Positions 54,968 through 63,617 of a stretch of DNA of 64,000 bases are shown here, in pieces. The DNA comes from Lyngbya aestuarii BL J. Lineage in GTDB: Bacteria > Cyanobacteriota > Cyanobacteriia > Cyanobacteriales > Microcoleaceae. Position numbers and translations under genes: made by a program. Below the pieces are notes generated by a model. That model saw only the letters and a program-made list of their open reading frames with translations. It was not told where the DNA came from and ran no database searches. Within the stretch, counting starts at the first letter, position 1; each line of letters opens with the position of its first letter. The stretch spans positions 20,753 to 84,752 of the forward strand of contig NZ_AUZM01000024.1 of assembly GCF_000478195.2 (NCBI RefSeq), given 5' to 3'.

Positions 54968-57369
54968 CTAGAAATTACCATTAATACCTATTAGGGATTG
55001 AAACGCGAAGTTCAACATCATACAGACAAATCGAAAGCTAGAAATTACCATTAATACCTATTAGGGATTGAAACATCACAAATCTCTATGAGCCGATGGG
55101 TGAATTTTCTAGAAATTACCATTAATACCTATTAGGGATTGAAACACTTCCGAGAAAAATTTTAAGGCTTCTAGGCTTCTAGAAATTACCATTAATACCT
55201 ATTAGGGATTGAAACACTTGATGCTTAAACAGCACCATTCGACATAAGGCTAAACTAGAAATTACCATTAATACCTATTAGGGATTGAAACTTAATTAGA
55301 TCAGGTTTTGGAACTATACCAACACCCTAGAAATTACCATTAATACCTATTAGGGATTGAAACCAGAGGAAAGAGTCGCTTAAATCAAGAAACGCACCTA
55401 GAAATTACCATTAATACCTATTAGGGATTGAAACAACGGGGTTTGAACAGGTTACTCTATCGGCTCAATATCTAGAAATTACCATTAATACCTATTAGGG
55501 ATTGAAACTAAATAAAATCTATCCGTCAATGGTTTTAAAACTAGAAATTACCATTAATACCTATTAGGGATTGAAACTTGACTAATTTTCTTGAGAAACG
55601 GGAGATTCTCTCTAGAAATTACCATTAATACCTATTAGGGATTGAAACTCCATCCACCAGGGTTTACAGCGCAATGAATTTCTCCGATACTAGAAATTAC
55701 CATTAATACCTATTAGGGATTGAAACCAAAGTGACTCTCTAAAGTATATTGCTGAGAAAACTAGAAATTACCATTAATACCTATTAGGGATTGAAACGAG
55801 TGGGGAGAAGATGGAGGAGGGGTAAGTCTCTAGAAATTACCATTAATACCTATTAGGGATTGAAACAAGCCAACGATAACTATAGATGAAGCTATCGGAA
55901 CTAGAAATTACCATTAATACCTATTAGGGATTGAAACTTTGGTTGGTGAGCATTTTGAAAAAGTGGCAAATTCTAGAAATTACCATTAATACCTATTAGG
56001 GATTGAAACTATAGCGTTTCACGTACCAGGAGATTGTGGTTGTTATTCTAGAAATTACCATTAATACCTATTAGGGATTGAAACAAGCGAGAGGTTGTTA
56101 AACCCTCTCAACCTAGCCTAGACTAGAAATTACCATTAATACCTATTAGGGATTGAAACTGCTAGATGCAGTATAAGCCCCGGTGGAAGGGGCTACTTCC
56201 GATGGGTCTAGAAATTACCATTAATACCTATTAGGGATTGAAACTCAGCCTGACTAATTTCCGGGTTAAGATTGCCACTAGAAATTACCATTAATACCTA
56301 TTAGGGATTGAAACGAAGCAAACGTTAGAGGAAGCAGAACATGAGTATCTACACCACTAGAAATTACCATTAATACCTATTAGGGATTGAAACTCCCCAT
56401 TGTTCTATAGAAGTTCCCAGCTTGTTGTTACCCTAGAAATTACCATTAATACCTATTAGGGATTGAAACTCGACTGTTTGCCGTACTGTCGAGCGCAATG
56501 TTGCTAGAAATTACCATTAATACCTATTAGGGATTGAAACACCGGAACAGATTGATGAATTGCTACAAGGTGACTCTAGAAATTACCATTAATACCTATT
56601 AGGGATTGAAACTAACGTACATAATACACAATAATTAAGTTCAAATTCCACTAGAAATTACCATTAATACCTATTAGGGATTGAAACAGTTTTACGTGAT
56701 GATTATAAATCCCTACGCAAGACGGCTAGAAATTACCATTAATACCTATTAGGGATTGAAACTGAATCATCGGCTTCTTCACCTTCTATTCTCACTATGA
56801 TTTCAACTAGAAATTACCATTAATACCTATTAGGGATTGAAACATTATCTCCAGGAGATGAGGCAACGAACGAGCTACTAGAAATTACCATTAATACCTA
56901 TTAGGGATTGAAACTCTTTACGGCCCCGAACGGAGCTAGTGAAACTAACTAGAAATTACCATTAATACCTATTAGGGATTGAAACAGTTGCTTTTCATCT
57001 ACTCCAACAACTGCTGCTACTGCCATCTAGAAATTACCATTAATACCTATTAGGGATTGAAACTTTGTTAATCTCTTGAATAAGTCTCTCAGAACTAAGT
57101 CTGAGTCTAGAAATTACCATTAATACCTATTAGGGATTGAAACTGGGAAAGTTGCAAAAGGATTTTTCTCTAAACTACTAGAAATTACCATTAATACCTA
57201 TTAGGGATTGAAACCGAAAAACCGGACACCGTTCGGAATTCTGAACACCTAGAAATTACCATTAATACCTATTAGGGATTGAAACATTGATTCGTCTCGT
57301 CTCCCAGTTTTTATCAAAGCTTTTAGCCGAAACTAGAAATTACCATTAATACCTATTAGGGATTGAAAC
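54968..57369 (+). CRISPR. CRISPR array, 33 repeats of 37 bp and 32 spacers
   Basis: The repeat starts CTAGAAATTACC, continues through ATTAATACCTATTA and ends GGGATTGAAAC; all 33 copies read the same, including the last. Spacers range from 32 to 48 bases, most being 33-39. The 3' ATTGAAAC end suggests the + strand is the crRNA sense, with the tag preceding each spacer. The first repeat lies 144 bases after the TnpB-like gene. There is no cas1, cas2, cas6 or class 1 effector within the window. Spacer origins cannot be read here. Confidence 0.98.
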
Positions 57370-57395
57370 TAAAATTAGTATTCTGAAATCATGTA

Positions 57396-57414
57396 GGGCG
57401 CTGCTGTTGCGCCC
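57396..57414. terminator. GC hairpin after the array
   Basis: A GGGCGC/GCGCCC stem with a seven-base loop lies between the last repeat and the convergent RTX gene. There is no adjacent T run, so termination is only possible, not certain. Confidence 0.35.
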
Positions 57415-57437
57415 CAAGGATATTTTTCTCTATGAAA

Positions 57438-59333
57438 CTAGGCAATCAAAAACTGACTAACGCTTAATTGCGGTGCGCCTGCGAGTATTGCCAATTGAAC
57501 ACTCGGTTGAGCGCCTGCACCATCAACGTCAAAGCTCAACTCTCCCGATAAAGTATTGTAGAGGAAGTTAGCATTGTTACCCATAGGAGTCGGTGCGCCA
57601 CTTGCCACAAGAGTCCCGGTTGGAGAAGCCGTAATACTTAAAGAAGTTCCTGCAACTAAACCTCCCCCAAAATTGGCGACTGCGATACCGATAGCATCAC
57701 CTTGAGTTGCATCAAAATCAGAAATAATATCAACTCCACTATCGGGTGTACCGTAGGAAAATAAATCTGCACCACCGCCACCCGTGATCACATCATTACC
57801 TAAACGACCTTCAATAGTATTATTCGTAGAACTTCCCACCAACACATCATTAAAATCGGTTCCTGTCGCATTATTAGCATCGCTTAGAGGTTCTGCGCTA
57901 CCGAGTCGTCCGAGAAGTTCATTAAACCAAAACTGAGCAATTTTATCGTACCCTTGAACCGTTGGGTGAAGACCACTATCGTCAGGTGGAGCGGTAATAT
58001 CGTCTGGGGTCAACCCATTGGGGCCGCTGAACATATCTACAAAAGTAACGGTTTTCCCCTGTTGAACATAGTTATTCACAAGGGTTGGAATCTGAGCGTT
58101 ATAAGGTGCTACATTGGGAACCCGGTCTTCAAACCGACCATCAGAGCGAATGGGGGGAATAGTCGAAACCAGCAATTCTCCCGTAAAACCATTTTGATTG
58201 AGAATTCTGTCGAGTAAAGTATCTAAATCCTCAATCATCCGGTCTGGAGTGCTGCCAGAGTTATTGGTACCGGCCATCAATAAAATGACTTCGGGATTCG
58301 CCGCCGGTAGCCATTGATCAACACCAGGTTCATCTCCTTGACCGCGAGCAAGTCCTCTACTGGTAAATCCTGGATGTCCTTCATGATCTTTGTCGAAAAG
58401 GTTTTCACTCCCGCTTGATTGACTCCCGACAAAATCGACGGATAAGCCAAAATCAGTCAACCGATTGAACAGTCCCAGGCGATACCCTTCTTCAACTTCC
58501 TCGGGTACAGTTCTACTCACTTGACCTCGGGTAATTGAGTCACCGAGGGGCATAATGCGGACGGTTGAATCAAATTTGGGGTCGTAGAGAAATTGTTGGT
58601 CAAGTCGGACAATGACACCACTATCGCGAGCAATCGGATCACTTCCGCCATCATTTCCACCATCATTACCCCCGTCGTTACCCCCATCTCCGCCCACAAA
58701 ATCAGCGAGTGTAATGGCAGATGGCGCAATATCATCAAGAACGGCAATTTCTTCTCCTGCAAATGCAATTACGGTTTCATTGCTACTGCGCGGTAATATT
58801 TGTAAATCGTTGAAGGTTATTCCGGTCGGCAGTTGGATTAAATCGATACCATCTTCAAAATCAGAGAAGAAATCTACATCTACTCCTCGACGAGCGAGTA
58901 CGAATATATCGATGCCTTCACCACCTGTGACGACATCAATCCCTAAGCCACCATCGAGGATATCATTTCCCGCGTCTCCGAATAAGATATCGTTGTTATC
59001 TGCGCCGCCAAAGAGTTGATCGTCACCTTTTCCGCCTCGAAGCAAATCGGCGCCTGAGTCACCGAGTAAAAAGTCGTTATCAGCTTGTCCGTCTAAAAGA
59101 TCATTTTCAGTTCCACCAAGCAGTGTATCACTTCCAACTCCTCCAGAAAGTTGATCGGCTCCCTGACTACCACTAATCAGTTCGTTATCCGTGGCTCCGA
59201 TGACCGTATCATTACCTCCAAGAGCGATAACGCCCAGAGGAAAACCTGTGAGTTGCCCTGGTGTGAGTGCTATCAACTCAGCAGAATCATCTCCAACTAA
59301 AGCACCTAACACGGGGTTCGGTGTTAATGCCAT
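57438..59333 (-). CDS. RTX-repeat SGNH/GDSL hydrolase, secreted
   Basis: The 631-residue protein has a non-cleaved N-terminus, RTX calcium-binding nonapeptides (about 37-145, for example LSGGVGSDTLLGGTENDLLD) and a linker of repeated GGND units (about 213-231). An SGNH hydrolase domain follows (257-480) with GDSITRG (Ser266), MAGTNNSGS and DDSGLHPTVQGYD (His456). A second RTX-like end (VLVGSSTNNTIEGRLGNDVI) and a C-terminal export-type region complete it. It is likely secreted by a type I system as an esterase or deacetylase. ATG at 59333 is chosen; an upstream TTG is possible. Confidence 0.9.
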   Translation of the reverse strand: MALTPNPVLGALVGDDSAELIALTPGQLTGFPLGVIALGGNDTVIGATDNELISGSQGADQLSGGVGSDTLLGGTENDLLDGQADNDFLLGDSGADLLRGGKGDDQLFGGADNNDILFGDAGNDILDGGLGIDVVTGGEGIDIFVLARRGVDVDFFSDFEDGIDLIQLPTGITFNDLQILPRSSNETVIAFAGEEIAVLDDIAPSAITLADFVGGDGGNDGGNDGGNDGGSDPIARDSGVIVRLDQQFLYDPKFDSTVRIMPLGDSITRGQVSRTVPEEVEEGYRLGLFNRLTDFGLSVDFVGSQSSGSENLFDKDHEGHPGFTSRGLARGQGDEPGVDQWLPAANPEVILLMAGTNNSGSTPDRMIEDLDTLLDRILNQNGFTGELLVSTIPPIRSDGRFEDRVPNVAPYNAQIPTLVNNYVQQGKTVTFVDMFSGPNGLTPDDITAPPDDSGLHPTVQGYDKIAQFWFNELLGRLGSAEPLSDANNATGTDFNDVLVGSSTNNTIEGRLGNDVITGGGGADLFSYGTPDSGVDIISDFDATQGDAIGIAVANFGGGLVAGTSLSITASPTGTLVASGAPTPMGNNANFLYNTLSGELSFDVDGAGAQPSVQLAILAGAPQLSVSQFLIA

Positions 59334-59666
59334 TTTTGTTTTCTCCGTCTCCAAATACTATCTTCAGAGGTGTTCATTTGAAATGTCCCTGAAATCAAAA
59401 ATAAAGTTTTTCCTTGTATAGAGTTTAACATTGTGACTCAAGCAACTGTCACTATTTTGGGGTTATTGATCTTCATTGATCTCCGCTACCTCTAACCCCT
59501 GATTCCAGATTTACTGGCTCTACTCAGTTCTTTTTTGAGGGGTGCATTGAAAATAGTTCTCAGCTTGTCTTTGCCCCAGTTATAGATTCTTCTGGAGATT
59601 TGTTAAAATATTTTCAGTTCTATAATCTGGGTGAAAGTTTAAAGTTTAAATCTTAAATAAGGAGGA
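59334..59666. other. Intergenic region upstream of the RTX gene
   Basis: AT-rich region presumed to hold the RTX hydrolase promoter. Near its right end is a strong Shine-Dalgarno AAGGAGG (59659-59665) leading a small + strand frame described next. Nothing else is recognised. Confidence 0.3.
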
Positions 59667-60008
59667 TTAAGTCGATGAATGATCCGAAGCTTGGAAATAG
59701 AGAGAAGATTGATATAAAAGTTGCTCTTGATGAGTTTGCAGTGTACAATCAGAACGAGGGTAAGCCACACAGGTAACGGTGTATCCGGCTTCGATCTCAG
59801 ACGAACTCAAGAAGTTTTGTTCACTTTGATCGACTTGGCCGACAAGCAACTTAGCAACACAAACTGAACAGTTTCCGATTTTACATCCTGAAGGTAAACG
59901 AATACCGAGATCCTCTGCCATATCGAGGATGTATTCGTCATCGGGTACTGCGATTGTCTGATCAAGACTTTGAGTTTGATTAATGAATCGGACTTGATCA
60001 ACTGCCAT
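59667..60008 (-). CDS. Plant-type 2Fe-2S ferredoxin
   Basis: The 113-residue protein has the four cluster cysteines in SGCKIGNCSVCVAKLL and VTCVAYPRSDC. The spacing CxxxxCxxC plus a distal Cys fits plant-type ferredoxins that shuttle single electrons. The loop IRLPSGCKIGNCSVC differs from photosynthetic PetF (which usually has a SCRAGxCSxC loop), so it may serve a particular enzyme. The last 15 residues beyond LQTHQEQLLY are unusual for the family. Confidence 0.9.
   Translation of the reverse strand: MAVDQVRFINQTQSLDQTIAVPDDEYILDMAEDLGIRLPSGCKIGNCSVCVAKLLVGQVDQSEQNFLSSSEIEAGYTVTCVAYPRSDCTLQTHQEQLLYQSSLYFQASDHSST
59675..59776 (+). CDS. Possible 33-aa small ORF with strong Shine-Dalgarno
   Basis: AAGGAGG lies nine bases before an ATG that opens a 33-codon frame starting MNDPKLGNREKIDIKVALDE. 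It overlaps the 3' end of the ferredoxin gene on the other strand. It may be a real small protein, or the start of a gene cut off when the ferredoxin gene region was joined here. I do not recognise it. Confidence 0.35.
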   Translation: MNDPKLGNREKIDIKVALDEFAVYNQNEGKPHR

Positions 60009-60458
60009 ACTAATAATAATTGTTAAGCTGAAAAGTGTGTTCAGAGAAAGTCAAGCTTTAATTATAGAAAACTCCAAACTTTCTGAAAACTCCGAGTATA
60101 GTTGTAGATATCAACCGATGCTGTGTCCACATAAAGACTGAACACTGTGATCTCGAATTTCCCGTTTAGACCCACGATCAAGCGGTTGTATTTGGAAATC
60201 AGACGTATCCGGAAAAAATTTGCAGGTGTTTATGGTGTTAAAAATTTTACCCTTATGGTTCTCCGTACAATCGAGTCTCTGTACCGTTTGTTACATATTT
60301 TTGCAATATTTTCATTAAAAATTCCAACAAATTACGAAATATATATAGACTAATCAAAGTATTAAATTCTACAATAGGGGGTAATACCCCTCAAGCAGAG
60401 GGGGCGTTTGCCCATGACAAACATTCCGAAAACACTATAAATCACCCTGTAATCGATC
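60009..60458. other. Divergent intergenic region with hairpins before the histidine kinase
   Basis: Promoters for the ferredoxin and kinase genes lie here. Two small hairpins occur upstream of the kinase start: AGGGG/CCCCT (60376-60391) and GGGC/GCCC (60402-60413). No gene is supported. Confidence 0.35.
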
Positions 60459-62630
60459 ATGTATCCCTCGATCACTCCCCATTCTCACTGGAAATATCCA
60501 ATCATTTCAGACATGAGGCCTCCACCCATGACCCCAAAAAACAAGGCAAACCCCACTAACCACGATTCCCCAATCTCACAGTCCTCTCTTGAACCCTCAT
60601 CCTCCCAACAAAGCAATTATGGTAAATTCATAGAATATATGCCCACAGCTGTCGCCATGTTAGATCGGCAGATGCGATATGTTGTCGTGTCTAAACAGTG
60701 GCAAACCCATTTTGGTCAAGAGGGTATCAATTTAGTCGGATACTGTGACGATGAACTCTTTTCCCATTTACCGGATATCTGGAACAAAAATGTTCAGAAT
60801 TGTTTAGCCGGAAACCTCAAACAGTGGGAAATAGAATGTTTGATCTCATTACCAGAACAAGCCAGTCGATGGGTAAAATTTAATGTTCAATCTTGGCTAA
60901 CCGATCAGGGAAATATTGGCGGTTTGATTGTTCATCTCGAAGATCTGAGCAAACACAAACAAATAGAACGGGAACAACAACAAGCTCAACTGGCTATTCA
61001 TCAAGCGGGTGATGCCATTTATTGTCTGACCTCCGAGGGTCAAGTTTGTTATGCAAATCCGGCAACTTGTGATTTACTAGGTTACTCTGAAGCCGAACTT
61101 TTACAACTCAACATACACGAGATTGATCCCGATCTCTCCGCAGTCGTCTGGCAAGAATACTACAATAAAATTCAGAAAAAAGGAAATATACGTTTCCAGT
61201 CTTGTCATCAGAAAACAAACGGCAACATCATCTCTGTAGAAGTGAGTGCTAGTTATTTAGACACTCAATCTTCGGCAGAAAATAGTCATCTTAAAAATTT
61301 AGAAAATTTACCCTTAATTTGTTGGTTAGTTCGTGATATTGGCAATCATAAAGCCGCTCATTCAGCCATTACTGCTTCGCGAGATCAACTGGAAGCTGTT
61401 TTAAATGCCGTCCCGGGATTAGTCTCTTGGATTAGTTCAGATTTACGTTACTTAGGGGTGAATAAACATCTCGCTCAAGCTTATAATTTTCCGGCAGAAG
61501 AATTTATTGGTCGAGAAGTGGGTTTTTTACAAACAAGCCCCGAATTCAATCAATTTGTTTATCAATTCTTTGCGAATCACAAATGGGTTGATTCTAAAGA
61601 AATCACCGCCAATGTTCAAGATTTACCCCGAACTTATCTGATTGTTGCTCAAAAGTATCAACGGGGAAAAGCGGCTGTTTTTGTCGGGTTAGATATTACC
61701 CAACGTCAGCAAATGGAGGTAGCACTACGCCAAAGTGAGGAACGAGAAGCCCGTCGCCGAGTTGAGTTAGAAGAAGCATTAGCACAGTTACAGCGAACTC
61801 AAGCTCAACTGGTTCAAACGGAGAAAATGTTATCTTTGAGTCAGTTAGTGGCGGGAGTTGCCCATGAGGTGAATAATCCGGTTAACTTTATTTTTGGGAA
61901 TTTGTCTCATGCTCAGAACTATCTACAAGAAGTGATGGGTTTATTGGAACTTTATCAACAAAATTATCCGCAGCCTACAGCAGAGATTGAAGAAATTTTA
62001 GAGGAGATGGATCTGAGCTTTATTAAGCAAGATTTACCTCAGTTGTTGGAATCAATGAAATTAGGGGCAGAACGCATTCGAGATGTGGTGCGATCGCTGC
62101 GTTTATTTACTCATGTCAATGAAGCACAAGTGAAAACTGTTGATCTCCATGAAGGACTCAACAGTGCTTTAATGATTTTACAAAATCGCCTACAAGCCAA
62201 AGGCGGACGTTCGAGTATTGAATTGGTTAAAGAGTATGGTGATTTACCCCGAGTTCAGTGTTATGCGAGTCAGTTGAATCAAGTCTTTCTAAATTTAATT
62301 ACCTTTGGTATTGAACGGATAGAAACGGCTATACTTCGAGGACAGGTGATCAAACGTCCCCTGATTCGAGTTCGTACTCAATGCTTAGAAGATGATCTGA
62401 TTTCAATTTCGATTTCTGATAATAGTCCGGGGATGACAACTGAAGAATGTCGCCAGGTTTTTCAACCGTTATTGAATGTTAAAAATGACCAAGAAACTCG
62501 TTTAGGTTTATCGATTGCTTATCATTTAGTGGTTGAGCAACATGGAGGTCAGTTGGAGTGTTTTTCTGATATAGACCGAGGTACTGAATTTATCATTAGA
62601 ATTCCTTATGTGCTGGTTAAAAGTGATTGA
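60459..62630 (+). CDS. PAS-domain sensor histidine kinase with divergent ATP-binding domain
   Basis: The 723-residue cytoplasmic protein has a disordered N-terminus (1-50), three PAS-like sensor domains (about 55-165, 170-300 and 305-425), a coiled coil (430-455), a HisKA domain with His469 in LVAGVAHEVNNPVNF, and an ATPase domain. In the ATPase domain the N-box reads FLNLITFGIERIE where an Asn is expected at the Phe/Gly position, G1 is DNSPGM in place of DxGxG, and G2 is TRLGLSIAYHLV. Kinase activity may therefore be weak or altered. No membrane segment or adjacent response regulator is seen. Confidence 0.9.
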   Translation: MYPSITPHSHWKYPIISDMRPPPMTPKNKANPTNHDSPISQSSLEPSSSQQSNYGKFIEYMPTAVAMLDRQMRYVVVSKQWQTHFGQEGINLVGYCDDELFSHLPDIWNKNVQNCLAGNLKQWEIECLISLPEQASRWVKFNVQSWLTDQGNIGGLIVHLEDLSKHKQIEREQQQAQLAIHQAGDAIYCLTSEGQVCYANPATCDLLGYSEAELLQLNIHEIDPDLSAVVWQEYYNKIQKKGNIRFQSCHQKTNGNIISVEVSASYLDTQSSAENSHLKNLENLPLICWLVRDIGNHKAAHSAITASRDQLEAVLNAVPGLVSWISSDLRYLGVNKHLAQAYNFPAEEFIGREVGFLQTSPEFNQFVYQFFANHKWVDSKEITANVQDLPRTYLIVAQKYQRGKAAVFVGLDITQRQQMEVALRQSEEREARRRVELEEALAQLQRTQAQLVQTEKMLSLSQLVAGVAHEVNNPVNFIFGNLSHAQNYLQEVMGLLELYQQNYPQPTAEIEEILEEMDLSFIKQDLPQLLESMKLGAERIRDVVRSLRLFTHVNEAQVKTVDLHEGLNSALMILQNRLQAKGGRSSIELVKEYGDLPRVQCYASQLNQVFLNLITFGIERIETAILRGQVIKRPLIRVRTQCLEDDLISISISDNSPGMTTEECRQVFQPLLNVKNDQETRLGLSIAYHLVVEQHGGQLECFSDIDRGTEFIIRIPYVLVKSD

Positions 62631-62672
62631 TAGGGTGACGGGGGAGATGGGAAGACAGGGAGCGGGATCTCT

Positions 62673-62708
62673 TGACTTCTGACTTCTGATGACTTCTGAT
62701 CACTTCTG
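62673..62708 (+). repeat. Short tandem repeat (GACTTCTGAT type)
   Basis: Three to four imperfect units of about 7-10 bp (TTGACTTCTGACTTCTGATG...) in the gap between the kinase and the YebC-family gene. Such runs occur in other cyanobacterial spacers. Confidence 0.6.
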
Positions 62709-62765
62709 TAGCGTATTTTTTCGATTTCATATTAAAATAATAAGTTGCTGTGTTTGTCTGAGGGT

Positions 62766-63542
62766 ATGGCTGGACATAGTAAGTGGGCGAATATCAAACG
62801 CCAAAAAGCCCGAGTTGATGCGGTAAAAGGTAAAGTTTTTACGAAAGTCTCACGGGAGATCATTGTTGCGGCTCGCACAGGTGGCGCTGATCCGGGGGCT
62901 AATTTTCAACTGAGAACTGCGATCGAGAAGGCGAAAGCGGCCGGAATTCCTAACGACAATATTGATCGGGCGATCGCGAAGGGGACAGGTACTTTTGAAG
63001 CGGATGGTTCCGAATGGGAGGCTATTCGCTACGAAGGCTATGGAACTGGAGGTGTGGCGATTTTAATTGAAGGACTTACCGATAACCGCAATCGTACCGC
63101 CGCTGATCTGCGGACTGCTTTTAATAAAAATGGGGGGAACTTGGGGGAAACGGGTTGTGTGAGTTGGATGTTTGAGCAAAAGGGCGTTGTCACTTTAGCC
63201 GGGCCAATTGATGAAGAAAAATTACTCGAAGCCTCCGTTGAGGGAGAAGCAGAATTTTATGAGTTAACCCCAGTTGATGATACAGATGGGGCGGAGGTGT
63301 TTACAGACACGAAAAATTTAGAAACTCTCAATCAAGTTTTACAGGAGAAAGGATTTAACATTGTTCAGGCTGAGTTACGCTGGATTCCGAATAACACGAT
63401 TGAAATTAATGATCAAGATCAAGCAGAATCGTTGATCAAATTAATGGATGCTTTAGATGATCTCGATGATATTCAGAATGTGACTGCAAATTTTGAGATG
63501 TCTGATGAATGTTATCAATCTCTTTATTCAGAGCAAACTTAA
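62766..63542 (+). CDS. YebC/PmpR family protein
   Basis: The 258-residue protein matches the YebC/TACO1 family: MAGHSKWANIKRQKARVDAV, KGKVFTKVSREIIVAARTGG, GIPNDNIDRAIAKGTGTFEA and EGLTDNRNRTAADLRTAF. Members are named DNA-binding regulators, but recent work places YebC-type proteins at ribosomes stalled on polyproline. The ATG at 62766 gives the family N-terminus; the frame extends seven codons upstream. Confidence 0.95.
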   Translation: MAGHSKWANIKRQKARVDAVKGKVFTKVSREIIVAARTGGADPGANFQLRTAIEKAKAAGIPNDNIDRAIAKGTGTFEADGSEWEAIRYEGYGTGGVAILIEGLTDNRNRTAADLRTAFNKNGGNLGETGCVSWMFEQKGVVTLAGPIDEEKLLEASVEGEAEFYELTPVDDTDGAEVFTDTKNLETLNQVLQEKGFNIVQAELRWIPNNTIEINDQDQAESLIKLMDALDDLDDIQNVTANFEMSDECYQSLYSEQT

Positions 63543-63617
63543 TTGGCTGGAAGTCGAAAAATTAACCCTTTCAATTTCAGTTGAGAACTTTTTCGACTTT
63601 ATTCCCCCAGGTGATTG

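Noticed and set aside
52751..57369. CRISPR-associated Tn7-like transposon (type V-K, Cas12k)
   Set aside because: The effector does not resemble Cas12k, keeps its RuvC triad, and no tnsB, tnsC or tniQ genes are present in the window.
54968..57369. Array belonging to a complete local type I or III system
   Set aside because: No cas6, cas10, cas3, cas1 or cas2 is found in any frame nearby. The repeat end ATTGAAAC and spacer spread keep use by a distant class 1 system possible, so this is noted as an alternative and not annotated.
58612..59019. Ser/Pro-rich ORF antisense to the RTX gene
   Set aside because: It is the shadow of the Gly/Asp-rich RTX repeats and GGND linker.
60147..60353. 68-aa + strand ORF before the histidine kinase
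   Set aside because: No Shine-Dalgarno and an unremarkable composition; probably part of the promoter region.
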